Notes: a model not told the origin generated them from the letters alone. Shown: positions 22,901-33,212, counted from the first letter of the stretch. The stretch: DNA of 64,000 nucleotides from Paralvinella palmiformis (GCA_025642065.1 JAODUP010000578.1:1-64000), one strand, 5' to 3'. Made by a program: numbers and translations.

Positions 22901-24196
22901 ACCATCACTTTAGCATCTGTAGAATGTGATGATTTGGTCAAGGAATAACTCCCTACTCATATCATCTTGGAAGTGAAAAATTTATCTTCACTCGCTGTTG
23001 ATGATGATTTGGCTTCTAGTAATTTATGCGCCCATTTATGGAGTTTAGATAACTTTCATATCTCATGCCATCACTGATGGTATCAGGAAATGAAAATATA
23101 GTCTGTCCAGGATGTGATGATATGTGGAAAGGTAAGATTCTGCCTGCTGATGATTGGTCATGTCATTGTCGTCAAGCGTGACAGTACCTCCAGAATTGGG
23201 GCTGTTACCTACTTCTGTGTGTCCGTCACTGAATCATTTAAACAGACTCTGTTTAACATGAAAATTAATATCTTGCTGGTATGTGAAGCTAAACAATAAA
23301 GATACCCTGGTAGTAAACTATTAACTGCTTAGCATATGTCGCATAAACATGATATGAGAAACTGTTAAAATGGATAATACACACGTTTTCTCACTTGCTG
23401 TCAATACAAATATTAAAATCTATTAATTACTTTTGGGATTGGCTGAATACCAGTGTAAGACACCACGACTCTAACATAAGATTATACATAAAGAGAGATT
23501 TTTGTAAATAGCAATATTTTTTATATACTTCCAGACCTTCTTCGTCTGTAGAATGAAGTTTTAAGTTAATTTCTATCATTTTGTGCCTTTATTTGTTCAG
23601 GTAACTTCAGTAAGTGGACAACGGAGGCTGTACAGATTTTATTCGATGAGTATGACCTACAGAAGGATAGATTCCAAAATGAGTGTGATGATCTGTTGTG
23701 GCCGGAGATCACCGAAGTGTTGGAATCAAAAGGCTATGACTTCACAACAGATGAGCTAGAGATCAAATGGAGAGAGCTTAGAGGCAACTTGGTAGAAACA
23801 GATTCAACACTTGAAGCTGAAAGTGAAAAACGATTAACAACAGTTGTAGGTCAGGCAGAGAATACATCCTACAACAGAAGGTCGTCATTACGTCTTCGGG
23901 CAAAACCAAAACGAAAGTATCCGTTGGATGTCATCTTGTCGGATGGCTCCAACTCAAAGCATTCGGAATCAGGGGGAACGCGAAAAGCTGCTTCAACCAA
24001 GCAAAACATTGCTGCAACGTACACTTCTCAGGGATGTCTTCGGTCGAGTGGTGCTACTGATCTGAAACGGTTTCTTAGGAATTTTGTTCAGAAGCAGATA
24101 GAAGTTGAGGATAGATCATTCAAAAGATTAAAGACGGTTCATGAGAACAAGATGAAATCTCTGCATGAATTACTTTCTAGTCTCGATGGAAAATGA
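7878..24196 (+). CDS. Modular protein with nine Myb/SANT-like domains and cysteine-rich modules (whole gene span)
   Basis: About 18 coding exons sum to roughly 1336 codons if two one-base frame problems (exons 7 and 9) are discounted. Nine exons each encode one Myb/SANT-like (Myb_DNA-bind_4, trihelix type) module: a start W-T/S, a helix with a Y/C-x-x-R/K core, LW-x-E-I/V, an F/G-x-T-x-x-Q stretch, KWK-S/T-L or RW, and a basic R/Y-KKA helix, then an aromatic F-Y/Y-F helix. Shorter exons carry an HPDGCLxCLxC cysteine motif or CPxC. The last exon adds a basic stretch and a helical tail. Almost all junctions are phase 1. In known families this fold binds DNA or bridges proteins, so a nuclear role is inferred. 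I do not recognise a named orthologue. Single-transcript membership of all exons is inferred from phase and splice sites only. Confidence 0.75.
8446..8493 (+). CDS. SANT-module gene, exon 2
   Basis: 48-base symmetrical 1-1 exon between acceptor gatttag and donor gtacgt. It encodes [16 protein letters not shown], a short predicted helix that continues exon 1 in frame. It is too short to have been picked up as an open frame by itself. Confidence 0.6.
8696..9001 (+). CDS. SANT-module gene, exon 3 (acidic linker)
   Basis: 306 bases, 1-1, from after aaaag at 8695 to the G before donor gtaaat. Encodes about 102 residues rich in S, E, D, T and Q with no predicted fold. This looks like a disordered acidic linker or activation-type region. 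The acceptor has a weak pyrimidine tract; the nearby alternative cctag (8675) would hit a stop in frame. Confidence 0.6.
9482..9520 (+). CDS. SANT-module gene, exon 4 (mini-exon)
   Basis: 39 bases, 1-1, acceptor gatatag and donor gtatgt. Encodes [13 protein letters not shown], an acidic linker continuing exon 3. Confidence 0.55.
9570..10444. mobile_element. MITE with GTCAATTCC inverted ends, interrupted by an insertion
   Basis: Left end aatggggtcaattcc, right end gaactgaccccatgtctg. The interior contains the palindromic stretch taggtactccaagtacct shared with copies at 36865-37177 and 55207-55572. Another repeat is inserted at about 9794-10356, with gtggatttaattt on both sides of it. It lies in an intron of the SANT-module gene. 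Confidence 0.7.
9794..10356. mobile_element. Insertion inside the MITE, built of two related units
   Basis: Flanked by a 13-base direct repeat (gtggatttaattt at about 9781 and 10357), as expected of a target duplication made by a retroposon. It has two similar units (9953-10055 and 10246-10355) sharing ataaggaaccaaagttctgg and ccagtatatt. No coding capacity is seen. Confidence 0.5.
10607..10942 (+). CDS. SANT-module gene, exon 5: Myb/SANT-like module 1
   Basis: 336 bases, 1-1, acceptor attcaacag and donor gtgagt. Module begins [17 protein letters not shown], then [35 protein letters not shown], then the aromatic [12 protein letters not shown] helix and a short polar tail. It belongs with modules 2 and 3 (the QYK..RF form). 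The open frame starts in the intron at 10594, but the acceptor sets the real border. Confidence 0.75.
12125..12442 (+). CDS. SANT-module gene, exon 6: Myb/SANT-like module 2
   Basis: 318 bases, 1-1, acceptor cttcttttag and donor gtaatt. Shows [55 protein letters not shown] and [13 protein letters not shown]. Closest in pattern to module 3. Confidence 0.75.
13590..13760 (+). mobile_element. tRNA-derived SINE, family A
   Basis: Contains a tRNA-like B box (gggttcgaatc) followed by the shared body aaagggtgtttcatctttgac, cattacttttggaggtcac, gcctaccatgtgtac and gtggccctaaacatcaatcatcatc. Related copies lie at 18995, 34925 (-), 57555 and 63450 (-). It ends about 17 bases upstream of the acceptor of exon 7. 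Confidence 0.7.
13778..14084 (+). CDS. SANT-module gene, exon 7: Myb/SANT-like module 3 (phase break)
   Basis: Encodes [55 protein letters not shown] and [14 protein letters not shown]. The best acceptor (ctgtcttag, ending 13777) leads into the domain frame in phase 0, whereas the previous exon ends in phase 1. TAG at 13775 blocks upstream extension. The exon is 307 bases, one more than a multiple of three. The end is taken at CAA G before a weak gtcagg donor; without splicing the frame stops at 14101. Confidence 0.65.
14165..14400 (-). mobile_element. SINE, family D
   Basis: Reverse-complement match to 62925-63150 (ggagaaaaccttgccatttacctgg against ggcatggttttctccaccg, attctaaataaatttagaat, tgtaatgtatagcttcccc). 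The other copy begins with a tRNA-like head, so this is a tRNA-derived SINE. The overlapping minus-strand frames at 14105-14447 are repeat sequence. Confidence 0.6.
15215..15350 (-). mobile_element. tRNA-derived SINE, family B (degraded)
   Basis: On the minus strand the order is a promoter-like B box complement (tttgaaaccta), anticodon-side sequence actgtgctattgg and the body. It is related to 26650, 30190 (-), 57765 and 63205 (-). Confidence 0.45.
15697..16005 (+). CDS. SANT-module gene, exon 8: Myb/SANT-like module 4
   Basis: 309 bases, 1-1, acceptor cattgcag and donor gtaaga. Shows [52 protein letters not shown] and [13 protein letters not shown]. This is the most divergent module: the usual basic K-K-A helix after KW-x-SL is replaced by FFSCLTQ. 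Confidence 0.7.
16556..16851 (+). CDS. SANT-module gene, exon 9: Myb/SANT-like module 5 (frameshifted)
   Basis: Acceptor cttctctag sets phase 1 and gives [18 protein letters not shown] in one frame. From about 16610-16630 the module continues in another frame as [20 protein letters not shown], then [16 protein letters not shown] and [14 protein letters not shown]. The exon is 296 bases, one short of 297, so a single base is missing in this sequence. The other half of each frame gives non-homologous residues. Donor is a weak gtgatt. Closest paralogue is module 7 (exon 14). It could be an assembly error or a real lesion. Confidence 0.7.
17133..17408 (+). CDS. SANT-module gene, exon 10: Myb/SANT-like module 6
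   Basis: 276 bases, 1-1, acceptor gactag and donor gtgaat (weak). Encodes [56 protein letters not shown] and [12 protein letters not shown]. The RW in place of KW pairs it with module 8 (exon 15), which also begins with VDD/VDG. Confidence 0.7.
17948..18163 (+). CDS. SANT-module gene, exon 11: cysteine-rich HPDGC module
   Basis: 216 bases, 1-1, acceptor catatttcag and donor gtatgc. Encodes [18 protein letters not shown], then [22 protein letters not shown] and a polar serine-rich tail. Seven cysteines in CxC, CxxCxxC and CxxC pairs plus histidines suggest metal binding. I know no named family with this order. A paralogue, shorter and missing one cysteine of the first pair, is exon 16. Confidence 0.65.
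18410..18463 (+). CDS. SANT-module gene, exon 12 (mini-exon with CFC)
   Basis: 54 bases, 1-1, acceptor tttaacag and donor gtgaga. Encodes [18 protein letters not shown]. The QCFCEL core resembles the RCNCGRI start of exon 11, so it may be a decayed copy of the front of that module. Confidence 0.5.
18995..19175 (+). mobile_element. tRNA-derived SINE, family A
   Basis: A-box-like ccatggtctaactggtagc and B-box-like gggttcaaatcc, followed by the family body (gtttcatctttcacttcacc, cattacctttggaggtagctcg, gcctaccttgtgcataaaag). Confidence 0.75.
19263..19310 (+). CDS. SANT-module gene, exon 13 (mini-exon)
   Basis: 48 bases, 1-1, acceptor cctatag and donor gtatac. Encodes [16 protein letters not shown], an acidic linker. 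Support rests only on phase and splice sites. Confidence 0.45.
19675..20350 (+). mobile_element. MITE with TTAA target duplication, second copy
   Basis: Left end TTAATGGGATAGTTCACC, right end GGGTGAAATGTTCCTTTAA. Same internal blocks as 6431-7017. It lies in the intron before exon 14. Confidence 0.7.
20512..20802 (+). CDS. SANT-module gene, exon 14: Myb/SANT-like module 7
   Basis: 291 bases, 1-1, acceptor gatgtaaag (poor pyrimidine tract) and donor gtaggt. Shows [54 protein letters not shown] and [20 protein letters not shown]. It shares [15 protein letters not shown] with module 5, and both end in ..AG at the donor. The open frame extends to either side, but splice sites trim it. Confidence 0.75.
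21235..21371 (+). pseudogene. Duplicate of the terminal exon's 3' end
   Basis: Bases 21245-21345 closely match 24104-24196 (gttgaggatagatcattc, catgagaacaagatgaa, tagtctcgatggaaaa). The frame is open: [18 protein letters not shown] and [11 protein letters not shown], but the stop TGA is changed to TTA, and the frame runs nine codons further to a TGA at 21371. It sits between modules 7 and 8. It is either a relic of an internal duplication or an alternative last exon. No clear in-phase acceptor was seen. Confidence 0.7.
21736..22089 (+). CDS. SANT-module gene, exon 15: Myb/SANT-like module 8
   Basis: 354 bases, 1-1, acceptor tttttacag and donor gtaaat. Begins [20 protein letters not shown], then [35 protein letters not shown] and [14 protein letters not shown], followed by a 40-residue acidic tail. 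It pairs with module 6 through RW and the VDD/VDG start. If the donor is skipped the frame ends at 22145. Confidence 0.7.
22216..22302 (+). CDS. SANT-module gene, exon 16: cysteine-rich HPDGC module, second copy
   Basis: Acceptor gaatttag, phase 1. Encodes [20 protein letters not shown] and CLSCSE, paralogous to exon 11 but with CLY instead of CNC. A phase-1 donor gtaggg after TGT AGT GAG G gives a symmetrical 87-base exon. An earlier gtgaga donor at about 22241 is possible, and the frame stays open to 22475, so the 3' border is uncertain. The missing CPxC part may be supplied by exon 17. Confidence 0.55.
23087..23131 (+). CDS. SANT-module gene, exon 17 (mini-exon with CPGC)
   Basis: 45 bases, 1-1, acceptor ggtatcag and donor gtaaga. 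Encodes [23 protein letters not shown] resembles CPDCSKW at the end of exon 11, so the second cysteine module looks split over exons 16 and 17. Confidence 0.55.
23601..24196 (+). CDS. SANT-module gene, terminal exon: module 9, basic stretch and helical tail
   Basis: Acceptor tttgttcag, phase 1, stop TGA at 24194. The first part is a Myb/SANT-like module: [52 protein letters not shown]; its last aromatic helix is missing. Next is a basic run, [11 protein letters not shown], a likely nuclear localisation signal, then a serine-rich linker. The tail [18 protein letters not shown] to [12 protein letters not shown] is a charged helix typical of dimerising C-termini in SANT-type proteins. Confidence 0.8.
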
Positions 24197-24311
24197 ACTG
24201 CTATTTTGGAGTCAACATTCAGTTATATGTAAATCCAGTCATGGTAGCTGTAGCTGTAATTACTGGTTGCTGTAATTTATTTCAACATTGGCATCAAGTC
24301 TGTGGCATCAT

Positions 24312-24317
24312 AATAAA
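24312..24317 (+). promoter_or_regulatory. Polyadenylation signal AATAAA
   Basis: Canonical hexamer 116 bases after the stop codon of the SANT-module gene, the first one downstream. Confidence 0.55.
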
Positions 24318-24329
24318 TTAAATAATCAC

Positions 24330-25940
24330 TGAAGAAATAGTATTGTGTTGAAATTTTCTCCATTTATCCAAAGGGTGTTTCAAAAACTAATGCAATTTGT
24401 ACGAGGCACAGTTTCATTAAAGATGGAGATGGTAAGCTAATGCAGGAGTCAACAAACTAGAATTGTTTTTGATCTTAAAGTTGTGTTCTGTCCTTTCCTG
24501 AAATTCATATATTTCGGCTGTTGGAGTGATTGCTAAATAAATATACATGCATGGCCACATCAGGTTTTTGTCTAGCCATCACAGATGTTCAAAAACAAGT
24601 TTGGACAGATGAAAATTGACTAGGCCCAATTGTAGAAAATCACATCTATACTCGACACATTTACTATAATATCGCAGCACCAATTCAATTCGATTGTGTG
24701 ACTACCTATCCTCTTATAATACAGCCAGATGCCAACTAAGATGGTCCCTTTTTTAATCTTTCCTGTAGGTAGACCCTGAACTTCCTATCCCCCCTCCCAA
24801 CCATGCATCAACAGTTTTATTTTTGGCTAAATGTCTGCGCTGGAAAAAAATCATGATAGCTTAATATTTCTTCAGCTATGTCTATACAGTTATATTAAAG
24901 CCATAAAAATTCCTACAGATAATTGTGTCATTGTGTGTAAATTAAGTACTGACCTAATGACCGCTATCAAAATTATAGTTGTATATTGATTGAATATATG
25001 ATACACATGATAAATAAACAAAGATATAAATATATATACTTTTATTCGGCTTGGATGAAAAAAATAAGGTAAATGTCTTTCAGCAATGCACCACATACAT
25101 TAAATTGCTATCAAATATACAGTCATACCCTGCCCTACATCATTACTTGGTTCTAGAAGCCAGGACATAATGCCTTTCCATGTAAATATTTCATTGTATA
25201 TACATTTTATGTTTTTAATTTGTCGTATTTTAAACTGTTTTTAGCTTCTTTTATTGTTAATTTATTTTTTGAGGTTCTTTTAATTATGACATATGTGATG
25301 TAACTTCGAAGGTAATGATGTTGACTGATTGGAAATTTTCTGTTAGAAAATTTAGAAAAGTCCCGTAAAGGCAAATTTGACATACGACAAAAAGCGTAGT
25401 ATTACGGTAACGATGATTATAAGTAGGTGACTTCGAGCACTTCCAAATGGAATCATGTTTACGAGATAAATACTAGTAATCTTTTGAGAGAAGTTTTGGG
25501 TAATAATTTCCCATGTGGTTCATTTGTAATTATTTAGAATACAGTAAATTGCACACGATAAAGTTTCCTGAGAAAAACAATAGAGCAGTGGATATATTGC
25601 CGCAATGATGTTTCTAAATGTTTGCATACTATTATTACTGAAGACTTCACCTCTACTGGAATCTGTAAAGTATTTACTGTGAGTTTATCTGGTGTTATAA
25701 ACCATAAAGGTGCATCTTGCATGAGGCATAACATAAAATGCTTTTGTCTCGCTGACATTTTGTTAAAAAAAATCAAATACTGTCGAAGGATGACCCTACA
25801 GAAAAATTTTAATAAATAATGAAGGCCAAATATGGCATGAGTAATTGTGAAACGAAATAGATCTGAAACTAGCTCATTGTCTAATGAACAGAAACTGCTG
25901 AAATCTGAATGGGATGCTGAAACCATCCTTTAACCACACA
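24330..25940. other. Intergenic region between convergent genes
   Basis: No exon with domain similarity on either strand. Frames at 24890-25096 and 25534-25926 show no domain, no conserved pattern and no splice support. It holds ordinary AT-rich DNA. Confidence 0.45.
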
Positions 25941-25946
25941 CCAAAT

Positions 25947-25952
25947 TTTATT
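25947..25952 (-). promoter_or_regulatory. Candidate polyadenylation signal of the MFSD12-like gene
   Basis: AATAAA on the minus strand, about 390 bases past the stop codon at 26340. Other weaker hexamers may be used instead. Confidence 0.35.
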
Positions 25953-26339
25953 GGAATTGCACTCTTTGTTTAATGATTGCCAGCAACCAAATGCATTATA
26001 CAGATGCGATATAATCTATTCACCATTTTATCCCATTTTCAGATGTTCTTTTAACATAATGATGAAATACGTGGTTAATAAATCCTAAATAGGAATAAAT
26101 AAATAGGAATGAATGATCAATTAAGAAGTATTTCTCACAATCTGACATCATCTCATATTTGGAACGATGTTGCAGTAGAAAGAAACGACATTTTAGAACT
26201 TGAACCTTTCAAACAAATGAGACAATTTACAGAGAGTTGGTTTTGTTATTTCATTTCTCAGAGATGAAATGAATGTTGCCAACTAGTTCCATCAGATCTT
26301 TGACTGTTTGTTGAAACCTTAACCATTTTGGCCGATGAC

Positions 26340-28030
26340 TCAGCTCCGTTCAGCCACCAGCTGACTGCGTTCAATCAGAGGCCTCGTCTCATCCGATTCA
26401 GAATCTGATCCGGTCATCGTCAATCTCCTGTCCACACTCTGACTTGAGCCTAAACCAATAAAAATGGATGTTAAAGAAAACGAGGCATTCCATGGTCTGA
26501 TAATCAAATGAAAAAAAAAACATTGTGGAAGTTCTAGCTTCGCAAAGATAGTTCAGTCATCATCATCATCATCATCATTCTTATTTTGTAGCCACATAAC
26601 TGTGTTAGGCTGAGCAACAAGTCAGACATTTGCTTAACGCAGGTAGTAACAGAAGTCAACAACGTGTATAGACACAATCGCTAGAGTACTGCACTACAAA
26701 CTTCCATGTTGTGGGTTCAAATATGACTCATATCCATATTTGTGATATTTGTTTACCTAGTTAAACGTCCCTCAGCCATGTCCCAGGTGTGATCCGTGCC
26801 AAGGCTAAACAACTCAAGAAAGGATTCGTATACATGTTTCGCAGTTATTTATTAAACTGAGCAGACTTAATTTTTGAAACTACTTCACACACTGTGTGTA
26901 AATATGTGTACAGATCTGGATATAATTTATTATACAAATGATGATGATGATGATAATGATAAATAAATAACACTGGAATATATAGTTTGTATCAGTGATT
27001 ATTCAGTTATGAATTTATGGTACTTATGCACAGAAGGAAAAAACCAGTGTATCATTTGAATTTTACCAAAATAATTTATCAATAATTTTCTCTGACCTTG
27101 GTGTATCATTCCTATGTTCGTCAAAGCCAGAATGAGTATGACAGCGAAAGCTAAACCACAGACACCACCAAGTACAAAACCTAATATCTGACGATAATAC
27201 AGCGCACTTGCAGCAGAACATTCAGTGACCTCTGACCTGTGTAGAGATAAATACTATAAATTACAAAACTGATGGTTACAGAAAAAAAGGTGTATTATCA
27301 TTATTGTCAGCCATTTAAAAAAGGCACATTACATACTCTAATACTATGGTTGTTACATAGTTTAGTTTGTTTGTTTATCGTTCATGCATTTTCTTTTTTC
27401 AAAACAGTTTGAAGTTCTGATATCAAACCTTTTAAAATAACTACCTGTAAACAATTTCACATTAATTCGCTGACTTGCACCAACTCGGCTATAACAAAAG
27501 TATGCAGTGCAAACTGTCCAGACAGATGCCATATCACAAAAATTTTATTTACCTATTCCGCAAACTCTTCTACAGCTGAGTGTGTGTGTGTGTGTGACTT
27601 GTGCTTTGGGTGCTGAGAGCAAAACAAATGTGGCACTATATAAATATTGTACTATAATAATAATGTATTAAATGAGTATTTAATAATACTTCCGCTCTGA
27701 TCACTAACAAGGCAATAACGGATAAATAAGTAGCTGATTTTTTATGGATGATCACTCTTAATTTGGATTGTTTGTAATTTCACAGAGTCTGTAGCAATCC
27801 ACTTTGGTATTAATTTCAGTGACACAACAGCACCATTTAAGGAGGTATTTTTGGCTAGAATACATCAAGTTATGGTGTTTTAGGAAATCTTTGTTTACTC
27901 GGTCAACTAATTTGAACTGTACATTTGGTGCTTAATTAAGTCATCTAGGAATCCCAAACTAGATTACTCTTGGTGCCAGAAAGATCTAATCAGGGAATGT
28001 CTGAATCTGAGAGCAGTGATTTTATATACA

Positions 28031-28084
<54 letters not shown>

Positions 28085-31000
28085 CAGACCAATAACTCAT
28101 CGTCTAAAACGATGGATATTTGAATTGGTTGGCTTTTCCGCTCCTCTTCAGTAGCAAATTATCACACCATCCATCCCCCTATCCCACAGTATATACCTGG
28201 TAGATCAGCTACATGATGCCAAATGGAAAAACAAGAATGTGTTATAGTGTATATCTGCATAAATGATTAATAAAGGGCTTTGACGTGATTGTTTAATTTT
28301 CTTAAAGAGTAGTTCCTGGGCTGTGTCGCAACTAAGCTCCAACAAAAGACGTCTGTGTAGCGGCCAAATTGGTATTATATTTGAGTATAGGCATCTAGGA
28401 CCGAGTTTAAAATCCCATCCTATGTTTGAAGAGTGTTTCATTGTTCATTTCACCTCCCCCCCGGCAAATATTCACAATAATTGCATTTTTAAGATTCGGC
28501 CTGTTAAATATACGACAGACGAGGACAAACAAATATAAAATACGACTATAAATGGAGCTGATCGTATCATATCATATCATATATTGATCCCCTTTTGGTG
28601 AAAACATCCAAGATTTCCTTGTTTTAGTCTAATAATTAAAGAGCAAAGGCGAACATGTCACTTCCATACTCGAGCAATCAGAGCATAGAAAGTAAGATGA
28701 ACTTACACATAAATGACAGAAAGGACTCTGTATGAGTTAACTTATGAAGTTATACAACCGTACATGAATGCTTAGATGGAAAGAAAAGTAACATTGCTTT
28801 CAGCCTTTTTATGCAAAAACTGAACAAAATATTAAAATCTGTCAAGAGAGATGCAAATTTTTTTTATTTTTTATATCTCGTATGTTTCAGAAAGATTAAA
28901 CATTTTCTTCCATGTTAAAATATTTATTTCCATTACTTTGTTTCCTTTGTAATTTGTTCAAATTACTGTCTATGTTTTTTAAACATGGTACATCACCTAG
29001 AATACTACACATGATTAGATGTTTACCGGTAATAAATAAACATTATTTTAATTATATCCAATTTTTAAAAAGCATTTTGGAAATTGAAAAATATGTGTTA
29101 AATTAGCTAGCTGATAAGTACAAATTATAAGTATAAAAAATTTAGCTATATAAATATACCTTGTTTTCTCTGTACATAAAATAATGCCCTAAATGTATAA
29201 ATGCATATATATTTGCATATGTGTGGTTTTTGTAAGTATTATTTATTTGGTGAATACACTACTTATCAGGAAAAAAAGTCTTCAATATAAGCATCATGTT
29301 TCTGGCATAATCTTTTTTCAACACTGAATAAAACTATGCGATGCATTAAATATTTGGTTAACAAGGTTTTTACCAACTTACCAGCATGGATGAAAATACT
29401 GTATGAGTACAACAGCAATACCATTTGACAATTTATCCATGAAGCTCATAGTACCATAAACAAATGCACCACTGCTCTGTACACGATGGAATACAGATAT
29501 AAAGCATAAGTGGCAAAATATCAGAAATAATCCATTCTCAAAATAATTTCAACATTATACTTTGTGACTCACCACGCGGTCTCCAATCAGATCTGCGGTC
29601 ATTGCTAATGAAGTCACGGATATTGTGGATGTGCCGATGCCCAGAAAGACAGCTGCGCCATACATCTGATGTGGATGTTTGGCTGGCAGGAACCACATCC
29701 ACGAACATCCACCACAGACCAATAGGAGGCCTAGTATATAGGTCAGCTGTAATGATGTGTACAGTTTTAAGTTCATCACAATAATTAACATCCGCCCCCT
29801 GATGACTCAATGTTTAACAACCTACTCAGCAGGTAGGATGTTAGTAATGTGGTCAATTCCTTGACATTTGACATGTATTTCATGATTGCGGCTTCAGCCC
29901 TATAGTGCTGCCATCTGAAGTCTGAGGAGCAGGCTATTGCTAAGAAAATTATTGCAAAATACTACTGATGCACGCCTCCAATCTCCATGGTTGTAGATTC
30001 AGGGTCGTCACACCCCCACCCCAAAGAAAATTGGGATATTTGTTTATGGAGTTGAAATGAATAAAGCGCTGGAATAAAACTGTAATGGTTACTACTGGGT
30101 GATTTTATGGCCACTTTTGTGTGCATTATTTATATTCTCTATGAATATTAATGTTCACAAATCAGTATTGACAAATTTCTCTACAGGATAGAGTTGATTT
30201 GAGTTATTTAGCTTCGGTGTCGGTCACACCTGGAACAAATGGATGAGAGGCAACTCCCAGGAGAAACACATCCCATAAATACAGGTGCGAGACATATTTG
30301 AAGCTACAATCTGGAGCTCTGAGGCAGTGTGTTATAACTACTGGCCCAAACAACATCTCTCTACAGAACTAATATACTGGTAGTTGTGGTAGTGTTTCCA
30401 CATTGCACACTGTCTGGTAATGTTAATCTGTCAGATGTTTGGTGTAGATGGTGGCATGGTTCCCACAGCCAAGGAAACATTATTTTCCTGGACATTTCCA
30501 GGACAAAATTACCATTTTCCAGGACAAAATATACAAGAATTAAAGATAATAAATCAAGATATGTGCGAAAAAGCATAGAATTTTTATTTCAGTGCATGAT
30601 TGATTATTGACATGTTTATGGTACAACCTCCTCTTCGCCCCTTCTAACTGTCTGATCCACCCACTTTTATTTAAAGTTTAACTAACATGGGACATCAACA
30701 CTATCTATCAGTACTCTTATTCTTCTACAATGGAAGTTTCTATTCTATGGACATAATATTTATTCACAGGCTTTTTGTTCTAAGTGTATTTTTTCCACAG
30801 GGAATATTTTTTCCAGGATGTTTCCTGATTTTGTCAAATTCAAGGACATTTCCAGGACCTGGAAAATGAATTTGCGGCCGCACAGTGGAGAAATGCATAG
30901 TTGAAACTGGCCATGTATTGAATTAAATTAATCTATTTATGACGGTTTACAAATTGTTGTCTCTGTGACAGAGTCTGTGTATTTATAAGACAAAGGGTTT

Positions 31001-31859
31001 TACTGCCATTTTTGGGGGCTGATTCATCTGCAAAGGTACCAATAATGATGTGGCGATAAAGGTGAAACATTTCAGATATAGCTATGTCACGATGTAGAGT
31101 TTGGATGCCAGAGGTCTGTGGGCAGAGACATTACCACGTAAGCCAAAGAGACACCCACACAGAACAACAACATAAGTTGATTAAGGCTCTATTAAAAAAT
31201 TATTATTATTACTGGTCTTCTGTGCACTTGTTACTTGACACAGACAGAAATCAGTATCTAATGGAATGATGAGGTGTTATACATCTATCACTGGTGGCTA
31301 GAAATATGGTACTTTTTATGGATTTGAAAATGGCTTTCAACCGTATGGCTGTTTACCTGCATAATGAAGCAGACATAAACAAGTTCCGAGTTCCTAGAAC
31401 AGAGGAACTGGTTTGAGCCGAGAACTTTGGCAAACAAAAAATTAAATAAATGAGATATATTCCAAACGTAAACCAGCGATGTGGATAAACGAAGCACTCT
31501 CTTACTCGCTCACTCTAAATGATGCAACAAACTGTCCGGGAAAATGTTACAATCTGCTCACCTTACGTCCAGCTTCTTCATCAAAGGGCTTCATCATGAA
31601 TGATGCTATGAATCCACTGATGAACACGACCAAAGGCACGATGGCTATATACTTCTGTAAAGAAATATGATAATTATCACAAACATATAGACAAGTGACA
31701 TGGTATAGAAGATCAGTCCTGAATTATAAATCTGGAGATTCTCTCAATTTAAACATGATCCTTTTATGCTGATTCAGATATTATTATGGGCAGTTAGGCT
31801 TGAAATGTGTGTGTGAAATTTCTAAGCAGCATGTTTATTATTTAATTGAGTTCTTCAAG

Positions 31860-31896
<37 letters not shown>

Positions 31897-31901
31897 ACTT
31901 G

Positions 31902-31942
<41 letters not shown>

Positions 31943-32084
31943 GTTGCAGTTAATCTGTATAATCAGGTAATCTGTATATTATGTGAAATCTTCAGGTAAT
32001 CTCTGTTAAATCTGTTAGAAATAGACGTATTACTTAAAAGATTTCAGGTAATATACATATTACCTGATTATACAGATTAACTGT

Positions 32085-32124
<40 letters not shown>

Positions 32125-33212
32125 CACACACCTATATGGCCAGTATATAGATTGAGGAATGGGTGATAATGTTGGAGCTGATATCATAATCCCATAAATT
32201 TCCTGTACATTTTCTAAACACGAGTTGATAATAAATGTAAAATAATTATGTCGTAATGTATATCCCAGCCTCAAAGCTAAACAAGGTATTCTCTCATTCT
32301 GTATAACATTAAAATAACAACATAAATGTGGAGCTACTACATAGCTAACTGCATAATACCAATTTAAACAAAAATCAATAATTGTCACCATGACTACTGG
32401 CACCACGAAAGCGTTTACCTTGTGTAATTGTAAAGAATGCAGGACAAACATCGGTAAGTATATCTGTGACAGAGTAAAGACCAACCGTGTACACACGTAG
32501 ACCAGAGTGACCTGCAGTCAAAAAATAAAATCAATCCTTATTCTAGCATGCACTGACCGCAGCTCAGTTTCTATTGAGGATACAATATATAATTAATTAT
32601 CATATTGAAATAAATCTGTCATAATTGATCGAGGCTAACAGAACTGTCAGCTTTACTAAATATAATACCATCTGTTACGTATAATTTTGTTGTACAATTG
32701 TCTAGTTCTTTTTTCTTGATGGATATGAAAACTAATTTGCACAAAAATGTTAATCTACTCTTTTTAAGGCTATTTGCATAGTTCTAGCACCAAACGTTAT
32801 TAAAGAATTGTGACTCAATTAGTATATTTGTATAAATATAAAAATAAAGAACGACAGATATATTTTAGCAATGCCAACACTGGAGATAAATGCGATGGGA
32901 ATGCTGTACGGAAAGATACCAACCAGATAAAATCTATACTCTTTGAGCCAGTGCATCCAGGTGTAACTCTGAAGCGATATTGGTTGTAAATACTCAACAC
33001 GATGGGTTTGATAGGTCTCATCTGTACTACCATAAGATTGCGATGAGCATGTACTGTAAACATGTTGGTCACATGACTCTTCTTTGGTCCCAATATGAAA
33101 AATGATGGTAAAGATCATACCAACACCAACAGCTATGAGTACTATCTCCTGAAATAAGCCAGATGTAAACATTTTACATGTGTGTGTTTGTCTGTGCATG
33201 TGTACACATGCA

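Noticed and set aside
22908..22945. Possible exon after ctttag with a cysteine
   Set aside because: In the expected phase it meets TAA before any donor site.
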